Part shown: positions 43,601-56,160 of the stretch, in pieces
How the letters are laid out: each line of letters begins with the position of its first letter
Position numbering within the stretch: position 1 is the stretch's first letter
Source of the DNA: Cytospora piceicola
Taxonomy: Eukaryota; Ascomycota; Sordariomycetes; Diaporthales; Cytosporaceae
Direction of reading: 5' to 3'
Assembly: GCA_023375675.1 (NCBI GenBank)
Contig: JALQBC010000025.1
Location: forward strand, 124,001-188,000
DNA length: 64,000 nt
The notes under the pieces: model-generated
The model's input: only the letters and a program-made list of their open reading frames with translations
Told to the model about the DNA's origin: nothing
The model's database searches: none
Position numbers and translations under genes: made by a program

Positions 43601-46585
43601 GACTGGTAGGAACGATAAATCAAGGTTCAGTGAGCTAAGCCAATGAATATTGGCCGACACTATTGGACGTAACGGCCCCTCGGATACGACAATGGCACGC
43701 TGGTAGTTTTTTGGACGGAGGACAAAGTATCTTACTGAGCAGTGCAAAATCCCATCCGGGCACCCCGGCTTACGCCGCAATTCATATGCCTCTAGACAAC
43801 TGACATCCACATACCCAACCAGCAGTCAGCCAGTAGAGATAGAGAAACACCACTCTGAACGCGACCTGCATGTAGTTGCCCGGGTACCCCATTATTCTAC
43901 TGGCAAAGCAGGCATCAGTCCAGCCAGCTCGTCCATATGATGAAGCAATACAGACACTTCCTGACGCAACTGATAACACTTAAAGGCGACCTCCGAAACT
44001 CCAACACAGCCATCTGGCAGTCTACTCGATGTTGCCACAATTATGGGCTTCCTATGGCATTCCCCGATTTCCTACTACACCCCAGTACACTCCAGTGCCA
44101 AAAAATCACTGTCTACTGTGTAACAAGAGGCTCTGGCCCCCGGGGGTCTGTAAGAAAGAGCCCGGATAATGGGGATTCCAAGTCGATCTGATGCAACAGA
44201 GTGTAGCTCGTATTATGTCCGAAGCTACTCCCGGTATGCGGCTAATCGACATGACTGTATTCGCCAACGTCACATTATTCGCCACAACATCGTGTTGTCG
44301 GTCATTACTTGCGGTGATGAAAGCTTATCTTACATGTAAGGTAATACTTCGAAAGATCCAGGGGTCAAGTTGCCACCATGTCACCGCAGCATTTGCCCTC
44401 TAGTGTTCATAGGGCTCCTTACAGATGTTACAAGCATGTCAACGTCATCCAATATGTGACAGCAACTATTACGCAACGTGCCGCAGCGATTGAAAAGGGG
44501 AAAATGCGATGATATGACTGAGTGCCAACGGTGATATTGCGACTTCGCCCACAGATTCTCGAGCTGGTCTGGACCAGATCCGACCATGTCGCGCCCACAC
44601 ACCAAGACCGCCGTGGCCAGCAGACAAGCTTCTGGAGCGTTTCAGGTTTTCGACCTTCCTCGCCTCTCTTTTGTCCACATACTCTGTGAGAACATGCAAA
44701 CCCACTCCGGGCTGTGGGGGTCCCCGCCTGCATTATGAGGTAGGTAGATATATACTCTACTCGAGTACCTATGTATTTGTGTAACCATCCATCAATACCT
44801 CGCCGGGTCTAAAATTGCAGTGCTGGCTGGCTGGCTTTTCCCTCAAGATCAATCCTACCCTAGGGTACTGTGGTACCACTGCACCCTCTGGGTGTACTCT
44901 CCCCCGCGTCCCGAAGAGCTCATCCCTGCCCACAGGTTGAGCCTCACTCCCAAGGCGGACGAATGCCTCGAGCTCGACCACTTACACCTTTTTTTTCTTC
45001 CCTTCCCCCGTGTCCTTGGGTTTTGGTTTCGTTAGGAAGAACGAGCCAGTGTCCTCTTACAGTAGAGGAAGCCCCAGCCGTTTGCTTGCTCAGGAGGGAT
45101 GCTCATGTCCCTGGTAGGTTCGTCCACGCGACACCATCCTTCTCCTCCTCCTCCTGCTGTTTTGGGGTGGATCTTTGTGGCACCGTCTTCATCCTTCTTT
45201 CCACCACTGACAGCAATACCCAGGCTGGGCTTGAGATACCGACGAGGACATCGCACATATACCGCGCAGATGACAACATGCGCACTGCCGCACTCGTGCC
45301 GTCCCGCACGCACGCACGATCCGGCCGGTCTCCCCTCAGCCTGACGCGCAGCCCTCTGCCCCCGGTTCCCCCAAGACACGCTGAACCCTGCTTGCCTCAC
45401 AGCCCAGGACGCGATCCACAGTCGAAGTACCACCCGTGAGTAAGCGCACGGCACTTCCATCACACAGAAGTGTTCCCACCGCGCAGGGACGTCCGTACCT
45501 CCGTCGGGACACCCCATCAGTCCAGCACCCGAATATAGGTCCTCACACCGGGGGGGGGGGGGAGTGGGTGGGAGCCACACACACCCGCGGGACCCCATCC
45601 GCAGATCTCAGGGCGACGGGGGGCAAGGGCCGAGGGCCACGATGATTCAAGACCCTTCCGCTCAGCCCTACGCGGGCTGCCCCCGCGCACTGTGGTTCTA
45701 GACCCAAACACCACCCTCCTCCTCCCCCGTTCTTCCCCCCTCCCCCCAGCGGCAGCACAGATGATGAGGCTCAACGGCCGACCCACTTGTGGAACCCTTT
45801 AACCCCCATAAATATCCGTTCAGACGGGTGCGTTCCCCAGGTTCCCCAGGTTTCGCCTCCCGCCCACGGCCCCATAAAAGTATTATCTGACCCGCAGTGC
45901 TTGTCCTTGCCGCTGACGATGCTTCTCTTCTGTCATGGGCCGAGATGAGGCCCTGCTGAGGAGTTAGCCAATTGTTACTGGGCAGATACCGATTTCCACC
46001 CAGAGAATGCTGTCCCTGCACGTAGCCCCATCACGAGCACATCTCATCACCTTCCAATTGAAAAACCACACCGTCGTCTTGGCTATCAGAATTTGTCACT
46101 TTGCTGCTGCTATACTCAAGCCAGCAGCCCAGTCAAGACCAATGAATGGCGGGTATACCACCAACCATCTGGCACGCTGAATTACTGGGAAGAAAGCCTC
46201 CAAGCGAGGCCTGGATTAATACAGCAATGTATTCGTACACGTGCATACTTAGACAGGTATCTCAAAAACAGAAGAAAAGCCGGGCGTATTGCCCGAAGTC
46301 GGTCTAATCCGAACCCAGAGAGACCCACCCTCCTTCTTGACCCGGCCCTCCTGCGCCGCCGTCCATCAACGCCGTCGTGTATTTCTGAGACCGAGTTGTC
46401 TGGGGTGAGCTAAGGCCCATCACATAGGCCCATCCTCAACCAGACTCATCTTGTTCTCGAACGCTCCGTTCATACGGGCCAAGCGGTCCCAATGTCGCTT
46501 TTGATTCATGACCGTACCAGTCGCATAAAAAGACCAAATGCCATCCTCTTTCCCTTCCTCAAGACCATCACGCCGTCGCGAGCAC
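40699..46585. other. Gene-poor 5.9-kb spacer
   Basis: No supportable gene. It holds several ACCTAGGT palindromes (41292, 41663, 42461, 42624), a perfect hairpin at 42961-42991 and a 13-G run (45550-45562). GC-rich open frames at 44.9-45.8 kb on both strands overlap each other and show no family motif. Confidence 0.5.
42961..42991. other. Perfect 13-bp-stem hairpin
   Basis: CCCACCGTTCCCG (42961-42973) is exactly complementary to CGGGAACGGTGGG (42979-42991) around a 5-base loop GGATT. The stem is GC-rich. Confidence 0.95.
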
Positions 46586-49500
46586 CTAAGCGGATTCAAA
46601 GTCGATCAACTCCAAGAGAGTGGAAATAGGCTGGGCCAGCACCCGGTTCTCCGACATAATCTCATGCAGGCGGGGCAGCACAGCCCGGAAGAGCCTCTCG
46701 TTCCAGCCTCTCGCCTTCGGATCAGCTTGCTCGCGTTCTTGTTCCTCAAGGAGTTCCTCTTGAGCCTCGGTCTTGACCACGTTCCGCGCTATGTTCCGCA
46801 GGACCAGCACTGCGCTAAAGGGCGTTCCTGCGGGCTGAGGAGGACCGTGTGGGTTGCGCTCATCGCGTGCTGTCATTGTTTCCTCAAAAGTCAGGGCCAT
46901 TAACTTGGCGGGAACAACATGCGAGCGCTTCGCCTTCTTGTACTGATTTACACCCGGGCTCGGGCCACTGCCGTTAGACGTGGCGTCCGAGGTGCCGTTG
47001 GCCGGGTGAATGGTAGCGGGCCCGGGCGCGAAGTTCTGCTGGACGGCCATCAGGTGCGTCTTGACGTGCGCCATAAGAGTGGCCAGTGGCACCTTTTCGC
47101 CGGCAGCAAACTTGTGACAGCCCGCCCACAGGCAGCGGTCCTCCACTTCTCTGTTGATGTATTTGCCATCCTCGTTGGGCTTCTCCCGGATGTGTACGGC
47201 CAAAATGTGCTCGTACATTTTCTCGGCGTTAGCGAAGAAGTTGTTGCACTTCTGATATTTCTGGCCGGGGCCAATCGGTAGCGTCCACAGGCAGCGGAAG
47301 TACTCTCTGCCCTCGTCATCAGGATCGACGGGTCTGGTGCGAGCTCGAATTCCCTTGATAATGAACTTCTGGTTTGCCCCGTTCGGTCCTTTGATGATCT
47401 GCGCTCCGGCGCTGGTCCAAACATGATTTACATTCCTAATGAAATCTGCTGGTGAGATCATGGTCTTCCCCATTTGCGAGAGGCGGCTGCTAAACGACGA
47501 TTGGTATGCCGTCCAGATGGCGATCTGGGTAATACTGGCATCAGGGTCTTCCTCGAATAGACATCGCAACCACATGTAACACCTCTCGGGTTCTTCCATG
47601 GCCAGGAGTCGCTCCTGCAGATCTTGAGGCAAAGGCGCAACATCCTCGCTGTATGGTATCCTGGCCTCGGGTTCTATGATCTGCTCTCGCACGACACGCT
47701 TACCGCCATGAGAAAGAAGGCGGACCAGTTGCTTGACCAGAGTTTCCGGCTTGTCCGGCTTGGTGGATCGGAATTTGAGAAGAGTCTCGACATTGGAGAC
47801 GACAGCTGTGTACTGGTAGAGAAAGTCCAGACAGGCATCTAAAAGCTCATCATCATTGAGCATCAGCCAGTCAATGATGGCCTCGAGGATGTCAAGGGGG
47901 ACGTCCCCAAGCTTGTTCGTCTCATCCAAAGTCATCGAGATCCGGCCGAGAGCACGGAGTGATGTTAATATCTGACCGCGATCAACCGACTTTAGCTGAG
48001 CGAGGAGTGTGCGGTAGAGAGCATCGTCTGGATCCATGACCAAACACGGCGTAAGCTGCTCTGCAATGTCCAACGCGATGTGTTTCAACTCCACGCTGCT
48101 CTCGCCGGATGGTAGGTGAAGGATTATGCACAGGAGATCCTTCAGGGCAGGGAACTCAGCCATGGTCTTACTGTTCTCTGGTAGCATGAGCATGTTCCGA
48201 ATGGCAAGGGTGGCCTCGGTGACGAGGATCATGCGATCCGCGAACTCGGCAGGCTGGATGTGATCACGCGTAGGATGGCGATTGAGCTGCTCAAGTCGTT
48301 CCAGGATATCCGCCGTGCCGTTGATGCCATCCAGCTCTTCAATATCTTCTCCATCTAGTTCTGGATCGTAGGATACCCTGAAATTGACGTCCCAGAAGAG
48401 ACTTCCAACCTTGAGGGCTACGTCTACGAGGCCCTCCGCCAATCCAGGAAAGCCATCAAACTTGTACCTGTCGCCACGCTCAAATGAGATCTTAAGTAGA
48501 TGGTGTAGGGCGAAGGCTTGCTCCTTAGGTATTCCAGAACGGAGCGCGTAGAGACATCGTGCGTAAATGTTTGGGCCGTCGAAAGGAGAAGTCTGGATTG
48601 GCAGGCCTTGAAAACGACCAATTAGTACATATTTCTACTATCAAAGCACAAGAAGTACTTACTTCCAGGCAATGGTGCCTGACGCATCTGCATTGGGGCT
48701 GCGTAACCCGGCGGGTACTTTGCCCTCGCAAATTTGGCTGGGGCATTCGATGGTGTTTCCACGGGACGAAGAGGCAGTGGTACATTTGCGGGGGGCTGGA
48801 AGCTCTGGACTGTTGACGATTGATATTCGTAGTTCTGGGGATTATAGCTTGCCGAAGCGCCGCCACGGGCAGTATGCGGCTGTGGGATTTGGCCAGAAGG
48901 GGCGTGGTTCAGTGGATGTGTCGCAGGACGGCTCGCAGTCTGGGATTGCGGGTGTCCATTGCTTTGCGGAGTAGCGGATGGATGGTTGTGAGATTGTTGA
49001 GTTGCATTTGGTGTCCCGGTACTGGAGTGATGCTGCGAAGCGTGACGAGAAGGACGCGATGTGCTAGTATCAGGCTGGAAAATGACCCTCTGGGGAGGAG
49101 CCTGTCGCAAACCTCTAGCAGCACGGCCTGAGCTTGGGGTATCCTCTGGTTTGCTTTCCCGAGCCGGAGTACCATCGTCGCCAGATGGCTGAGGGGAGTT
49201 CTGAGCAGTGGAACTGCGGCGGTTCTTCGGCGTGAAGCCCTCAAGTGTCCTGGTCAGAATTCCGCTGCCCCTAGCGGACAGATCTTCGAGGATTTCGGGG
49301 GGCGGTGGGGTCTTGTTGTAAACAGTGCGGATCTCGTATGCGGCGAGGTTTTTGTAGTAGAGAGTCTTCAGGGTGAAGGAGGCAGCGGCCGGGTTGTGGC
49401 TGTATACTCCAAGCTTAGACAAGACTTCGCGCCATGTCAACTTCTTCTCCGAGACCTTGTCGTATCCGCCATGCTGAACAACGCAATTGAAGAGCTTGTA

Positions 49501-49647
49501 GAGATCGACGTGGGTGGCATTGATCTTGGGCTCGGGATCGAACCTGGTGCCTCGGTTGGTGTGGAAATCCCTGAGCTTTGCGATGAAATCTTCGTACTCG
49601 GGAGTCCGGTCGATGAAATGTTCGGGGACCCTATCGGTAGGCGCCAT
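46586..49647 (-). CDS. RSC9: RSC9-like chromatin remodelling subunit (ARID + RFX-like + zinc fingers)
   Basis: Two exons (49647-48663, 48606-46586; 56-nt intron) give 1001 residues. An N-terminal ARID domain (about residues 10-105) shows PEYEDFIAKLRDFHTNRGTR, YKLFNCVVQHGGYDKVSEKK and WREVLSKLGV. A long Pro/Ser/Gln/His-rich linker follows. The second half has an RSC9-type helical region (IYARCLYALRSGIPKEQAFA), an RFX-like winged helix (CYMWLRCLFEEDPDASITQI...FIRNVNHVWTSAGAQ), and C2H2-like finger pairs with CLWTLP, CNNFF, HILAVH and CLWAGCHKF...HVKTH. This combination matches Rsc9/ARID2 of RSC/PBAF remodellers, which slide nucleosomes at promoters. The intron restores GSLPIQTSPFDGPNIYA. I start at ATG 49647, just before the ARID. 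Intact. Confidence 0.92.
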
Positions 49648-50820
49648 CGTGGCCGTGTGCGCCCGCAAGGGAGGAGGAATCGCAATCCTCCGGGAGATGC
49701 GATTAAGGATCCAAGGCGAATTGAAGTCGATGTCGTTGTCGTGAGATAAAACGATTGGTGGTCCGGGTGGGGGACGATTGATGTGGGGCGGCGTGGCGTG
49801 GTGGGCTAAGGCCAAGTGAGTGAGGTGAGGTTGAGGTGAAGTGATGAGGCTATCACAGACAGGCAGTTTGGACGTGTTTTGGTGATGGCTGTCGAGACGC
49901 GCAGCGCAAGGGCTCTCTGGTGCTCATGGGTTGTCGCAAAAAGGTGCATGCGCAGGTGGAGTTTTTGGAGCTAAGAGGAGTGCACGGACCATAAGCCACA
50001 GCCCACATATGACTAATCCGCAAATCAATTGCAGCAGCCATCTATCTGGACTCAGCTACTGTGTACCTGTATGTACCCAGGTACCCAGGTAGTGTATGAG
50101 GCTGTCCAGGGACTGAGCTCCTTCCCATATCGCCATGCTGCCATACTGCTATGCTAGTCTTGGAAGCCACGCACTCGGAACTGAGAGTTTCTCTCTCACA
50201 TACTATCCAGCGGGCATTGAGAGAGAAGGAACGCACGGCACGGTGAGAACACGGTAAGATAGATGTGCCTGACTGACACTGAGATGCAAGTGCACCTGGG
50301 CACCTACAAGGTTGCCGCCCCCATATAGTGGCCGCGCTTCCTTCCACCTTTTCATGTAAGGCTATCTACCTACCAAGTAAGGTAGGAAGTAGGTACCTAG
50401 GTATTGATTGATTCACTTTGTGCGTCATCCGTCCCTCTCCAACCTCTCATTCTCAAATGCTCCTTCTTCTTCGCAAGTACAGTCCCCTGAGGCTCCAAGT
50501 TTCCAGATTTCTCTCCAATCTTCAGTGTCAACCTTGGAACATTGTAAGTGCCTCGGCCTTTGGTGTAGGAATCTGGCATCTGGCATCTGGCATCTGACAT
50601 CTGGCGTCGGGCAGCTGGGCAGCTGGGCAGCTGGGCCTCTGATGAAGCCAATACCAGAACGGAAGTCTTGCACCCGTCTCCTACTCTTTAACACCCGCCG
50701 GTCACTCCTGCAACCTGCCTCTCTTCGTCTCCTAATTCTATTGTTGAGTCGCCTATCCTGATCAAGGTCCGAGTAATACTGCCTGTCGAGACCTAAAATA
50801 CTGCTGTCAACCCCTTCCTG
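49648..50820. other. Divergent intergenic region with microsatellites
   Basis: The shared upstream region of RSC9 (-) and the Zn2Cys6 gene (+). It holds TACCTAGGTA motifs (around 50087 and 50390) and two adjacent microsatellites; no gene is seen. Confidence 0.6.
50571..50636. repeat. Adjacent ATCTGGC and AGCTGGGC microsatellites
   Basis: ATCTGGC repeats about five times (one unit ATCTGAC), followed by GCAGCTGG about three times, some 190-250 bp upstream of the start codon at 50821. Confidence 0.9.
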
Positions 50821-53637
50821 ATGGAGTCGTCTTCCCATACATCTTCCGGCCAAGCAATGCCACCAAACATGGACCGCAACAGCCTCAAGGGCCCCAAAGT
50901 TTATCAAATAACCCTGAAGCGTGTTGTCATCGAGAAACGTACTCAGCCTTTCTCCCAAGCTGCGATGCTCACGCTCAAGGATGGTGACTCCCCCCCATTC
51001 AGCGGTTCCCACGCACCACAGTACACTACTGCACCTGGCGCCGCATGTAGACGCTTCATGCAGATACATATCGATGGCAAGACATTGGTCAGTCGAGACA
51101 AATCCAACTCTGGGTACCTAGGTAGTGACAGTTATCTGTGGTTTGCTTGACTAACTCTTGCTTTGCAGGCAGAATGGGACCTCACCCTACTCACAGGCAT
51201 TTTCTATGGTTTCGCAGAGGGGAAGATGCTCAGGTTGAGTTTGCCACCAACTGGAACGACCTCCGAAAAACAACTAGTAAGTGATACCATCTCATAGTCT
51301 AAAAGCTGGCAGAGCCCTTCTCATTATGTGCAGGAAACCCCCCTGAGGACAATACAGCTGTGCATAAACACGCAGCAGGAGTTTCACACAGCGGTCAGCT
51401 ACCTTTCCAAGGATGTAGGGCTGCAGTACGTCAAACTCTCCCCGGCAGTGACTGGACATCAGTCTCAGGCCCCGTATGCGTCCATACGGTCTCCCAATCA
51501 ATACCGCAGCCCGTCGGCATCTGGTGCCGCGGCCATGCGGCCACCAGCACAGCCCGCAAGCCAGGCGATATCGCAACTAAGGCGAGTGCGAAATGATACG
51601 CCCTTCACTCGCCAAGCATCGCAAAGGCCGTACACACTCACGGCGCGTACAACCTCGAATCAGCCTCAACACAGACCATGGTCTGTTCTAGGCGCACCTT
51701 GGCGCCAGGAATTCTACTACCCGCCTCTAGACCCTTTATCCACAGATGGCACAAATCAACCAAGACGAATGCACAATCAGAGCCCTGTAGAAGCAGAAGG
51801 ACGCTCATGGGGGCCCACACAGCCATACGACCAGTTTCAACCTTCCCGGCCTCCATCCCAGACCCGCGAGACAACCTTCACTCACCACATGGACCAGAGC
51901 GATCATGAGTCTGTCTTTTCCCAGGACCAACTCAACATTGGTGAGCTAGGTGGTCTAAGTTTCAACCATATACCGAACCGTCCAAGGGCTCTTGTTGCAA
52001 CAAACCGCCAGTCATCTCCAACGCTCCGAAATAGCAGCGCAGAGACTCACCACCACGAGCAACCTTATCGATCGAGCTCAACTCGGAGTGGCTTGGCCGG
52101 CGAGGACTCCCAAACTCCTTCTCGGCCCGTTTCGACCTCTGAAACACGAGTATCTATCAAAGTACAATTCCTTGACCCTTCCACTCGGCACGAACCCCCT
52201 TACTGTCACTCGAAAACAATGTGGGAGACAACCATCAATCTCCCGGCCTCAGCAAAGGCCTCGGAGTTGTGTTTTTATGCCGCAGGCCACGTGAATGGAG
52301 AATTAGATACGGAGAAGCACGTGGATGGCGCGACCTTGGAGGCGCGAGACAAAGATGGCCATATCTTTGATCGGCAGGATGATATTTCGAAAGTGATTTC
52401 AGAAGGAGAGACGATCTTCTTGATAGTATCCACGCAGGAAACTTTGCAGCGACCACACGAAGAATTGTTTCTCGATCCTTTGAGCCTGGGTTGGACATCG
52501 AATCCCAGCCTTACTCCAAACCTGCAAGGACTTCCTCTTACTGATCAGAGAGACCAAGTGCCACCTCCTCGCAAATTGCCGTTCACTCCCAGGCTGAAGA
52601 CCGGCACAGTAGGAGACATGGCTCAGCTTCCGGCCCCGGCCCGGTCTCCTCTCGCCGAACGTCCAGATCTCGTCAACCACAGCTCTCTAGAAGGCGTGCA
52701 AGAGGTTTCACCGCCACCAAGCATGAATGGCAACACCAACAAAATAGCTGGTCAAAAGCGTCCAGCATCTCGTCAATCAACATCCCGACAAAATTGTCGC
52801 CGTCCAAAAGCCGTCCTGAGGACTTCTCCGGCATCATGTGATCTGGGTGAGCCAGCTGTACCAGCTATACCTCCCAACGTAACGCCCAGATCTGCGACTG
52901 CTCAAAGGACCAACGTTCAGACCAAAGGTGAGCATCAACAAGCTGAAGTGATGCGGGCAGTAACAGAAGGCCTAACCGCTGATGAAGAAGCCCGCATCGG
53001 AGATCTGGCCGAGTCCAGTTGCATGGCCTGTCGAAGGAAGAAGCTTCGCTGTGATCGTTCGATGCCCGAGTGCGGTCGCTGTGTGCAGGACGATAGGAAA
53101 TGCAACTATCCCTCAATACGGCCTAAATCAGTGATCGTCGAGAAAGGGGAGAAGAATGAAAAGAATGGAAACATGGACCATTTGATGACCAGCGGAGCCC
53201 AGCCACCGGGCTCGGGTCCAGTGGTGCGGGATATCGCAACTCAAGCAATTGCAGCACCAATGATGCAAGATGCCACTACTCAAGCATCTGCCGAAACGCA
53301 AGACATTGCAGTCCAGACCGAGGAAGCAAAAGAAACCTCCGAGGACTTGGAGATGACGGATGCTGGAACGAACACTCCCACCACATGTATCGATGCTGCG
53401 GTGGAGACTGCCAGGTGTGACGATGTGTGGCTCTCTCACTCCCAGTCGTTCGAGTTGGTATCGTGGGCTAAAGACCGATACGAAGAGCAGCTGAAGAAGG
53501 CTGCGGATGTTCTTCGGACGACCGATCCGTTGAGTGGGGACTATCGGGACAAGGTATACCTCGCGGCGCAATATGGGTTGGAATTCGAACTGGAGCTTCG
53601 GGAGATTTGTGGGAAAGCTCTACAAGATTCGTGTTGA
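50821..53637 (+). CDS. Zn(II)2Cys6 protein with cluster near the C-terminus
   Basis: Three exons (50821-51087, 51169-51276, 51334-53637) give 892 residues. Exons 1-2 encode an ordered N-terminal region (KVYQITLKRVVIEKR, FMQIHIDGKTL, TLLTGIFYGFAEGKMLRLSL). A long disordered Ser/Pro/Gln-rich region follows, interrupted at about residues 400-510 by a folded-looking stretch (VSIKVQFLDPST, KASELCFYAAGHVNG, VISEGETIFLIVSTQE). The zinc cluster is at residues 688-715: CMACRRKKLRCDRSMPECGR C-x6-C, the exact C-x2-C-x6-C-x5-C-x2-C-x6-C pattern. An acidic segment and a C-terminal helix (SWAKDRYEEQLKKAADVL) end the protein. Zn2Cys6 clusters are usually N-terminal and followed by a fungal_trans domain; neither holds here. 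Nuclear DNA binding is likely; targets unknown. Both introns have clean GT/AG sites. Confidence 0.88.
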
Positions 53638-55864
53638 TCGGCAAGCCACACCATCAAGACGTTTACTCTATACTTGCGATTTGAGACGTCGCTTCAGTAG
53701 CTCGAATCTTCGTGTTGTTCATACCTAGGTATTGTTCAGGGAGAATGTCCTTTGTATTTCTGGCAAATAGGTAGACCTTCCATTTTCCAATAGGCACTCC
53801 ACCAAACCCAAATACTGCAACGCAGGCTACTGTGGCAGTATGATTCCAGTGTGCATCTCATACATTGTTATCTGACGCGATCACTACAAGGGGCCATTGA
53901 GTAACTACCTTGAGGCATGTAAAGCAACCTCTGTGAAGGTCTCGCCTATTGTAGAAGTAGCTAGTGACTCACCTTCTTGATGACCGGGTGCCTGTACGTG
54001 TCCAAGGGAGCAAGAGTGTGTACAGCGACCAGCTGAGCTCCCTCAAAAATACTCATGGGTGGTTTGCCAACGTCTGCCTAGGCGCCGGGTCCTAATCGGA
54101 TGTTTCGTTTTCACCGTGGCCGTGATTCTGAAGCCTCCAAGAACACAAATCTCGTGATCCCGACGGATTTCGCATTCCGACTTCATACTATGACGGACCC
54201 GAAGTCGAACGGGAGCTTGATTTGGTTGGTTGGTTGCTTGTTTGATGGAGATATCTGATCATATGGTGGAGGAGGGAGTGGAGGAATTGGACCGGCAGGC
54301 GTGCAGTTGGCGACAGACATCCTTCAAAGTCTCGGGGCCGTCATCGAAACGTCAAGCAATAAGAGTGCCCTCTGCTGTCGGGTAAGACCATGGCATCCCC
54401 GAAAGAGACGTGAAAGACTCCGAAGTCTAACGGGAGTAGAAGTCGCTCTCTTGCGCTGTACGTCAGAGGTGCTGACCACCGCAGAGCTGGTATCGCGATC
54501 AGGTCCTATGATGGCAGTTCGTCGCGAGTTCATCACAGTAGGGAGCTATTAGCGGTCATCATCGAGAATAGGTCTTACTGAGACCCAAGTCGTCGGCCGA
54601 CGGTACCCAAGACATTCGGAAGGAGGGAAGCACTGTCAGTTTCTCCAACCCCATCGTACGATCTTGCAGCCCTCGTCTGCCAGGCGACTAGTTCCGGCAA
54701 CATGGTGAACCGGAAAGATGACTTGCCGGCATAATGGTGTGTTGGCGAGGCCTTTTCGCAGTGGAAGGAGTCGGTAGAGGTAATCAGCTCTCCGAGAATC
54801 AGGCCATGGCGGCGAACATCACGATATTCCAGGCAGGGGGACTTGGAAATAGAGACACAGGATCAATCGATGATCCAAAGAGAGAGCCCCACGTGGTCTG
54901 GCTTTCTCCCAACCACAACCACCATCATTGCGGTGTGAGAAAGTTGTGCGTCGTGATACACTCCCGAGGTGCAAGACTTGCCGAGAGCACCAGTCTGCTG
55001 CCATAGAGCTTACCGTTGGCCCAGTCCGTTCGTTACTCAGTGACCACCGTAGCACCGCCTGCTCCCAGGCTGTGTTTAGATCTCACCCTACCGCCAGCTC
55101 CGAGTAAGGTAGATGCTGAGACCGGCAAGTTGAGCGCCCGGGCATACTGACATATCACAAGTGATCGGCACCGTGCAACATGCCCTGTTCCAGATGATGT
55201 GCATGATCCATGGACCATGTAGGTACATACCCAGAGGCCAGCCATTCTGGGAGAACCGATACAGCCTCATCAGGCCCTAAGATGTCGAGAAATGCGAATG
55301 GCCCGCCTCCAAGCCATTGGACCGCCCTACAGGGCGGCCGTCCGGTGAACAAGCCCGAAACAAATCGGGGGCGCTCGGCATATGGACCTGGGCGTAGCTC
55401 AAAACCACATGGCGAGCCGCTGTCAAAAGGACCCCCCCGAGATGTGGTATCATGTAAGTGGTGGCGCCTTGACATCCCGAGATCCTCCCGGGAGTTAGCT
55501 TTGGTGTTGCTGTAACCTTGTGTCCTGAAGTTCTTGCTGGACCAGAACGAACATGTGATGGGAGGAAGAAGTAAGTAAAGATTGAACCGAGCCACATGCA
55601 GGCAGGTGGTTGCATTCGGGCCCCCAAGGTTCCCTCGGGTTGAGGATAAAACTGCCTGCCGAGCCATTCACAGGCTGTTTGGGTTGGTGACGCCCGAAGG
55701 TTGTCGGAAAACGCAGGTTCGAAGAGGACAAGACGGTAGCTGGATCGTACAGATTCTCTGGTTTGTGATGTGTGATGTGTGATATGTGAAAGTGTGAATC
55801 AGGCCATGGTGTGATTTATGTGGGGTTGGAGATTAAGTGCAGCCGAAAGACATCGGTATAGGGA

Positions 55865-55881
55865 GGGGGGGGGGGGGGGGG
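55865..55881. repeat. G17 homopolymer
   Basis: Seventeen consecutive G residues, the longest homopolymer in the window. Confidence 0.95.
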
Positions 55882-56057
55882 AGAGGATCAATGATGGTTC
55901 AAGGTAGAGGTTCGAGGTTCAGATCGAATATATGTATGGATGGGATTGTATAAGTAGGTAGGGTAGGGTAGTATGTGGTTTAAAGCGAGCCGCTCCTCGT
56001 TCGCCCTTCCAGATGTCCCCCTCTTATGTTCAATATTAATGTTACGACTACCAGCGG

Positions 56058-56088
56058 CCCCCAAACCCCCCAAACCCCCCAAACCCCC
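56058..56088 (-). repeat. Telomere-like G-quadruplex motif
   Basis: The plus strand reads C5-AAA-C6-AAA-C6-AAA-C5, so the minus strand has four runs of 5-6 G separated by TTT. This is an ideal intramolecular G4 consensus. Confidence 0.95.
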
Positions 56089-56118
56089 TGGAGCCCCCCT
56101 TCTGGCGGAAGATGAACG

Positions 56119-56160
56119 GTGCAGGTACAGGTGCTGGTGCTGGTGCAGGTGCTGGTGCAG
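56119..56160. repeat. GGTGCT/GGTGCA microsatellite
   Basis: Six-base units GGTGCT, GGTGCA and GGTACA repeat about seven times. Confidence 0.85.

Noticed and set aside
44870..45598. Overlapping open frames of about 190 codons on both strands
   Set aside because: GC-rich sequence with repetitive composition keeps several frames open at once; no motif, and neither strand is favoured.
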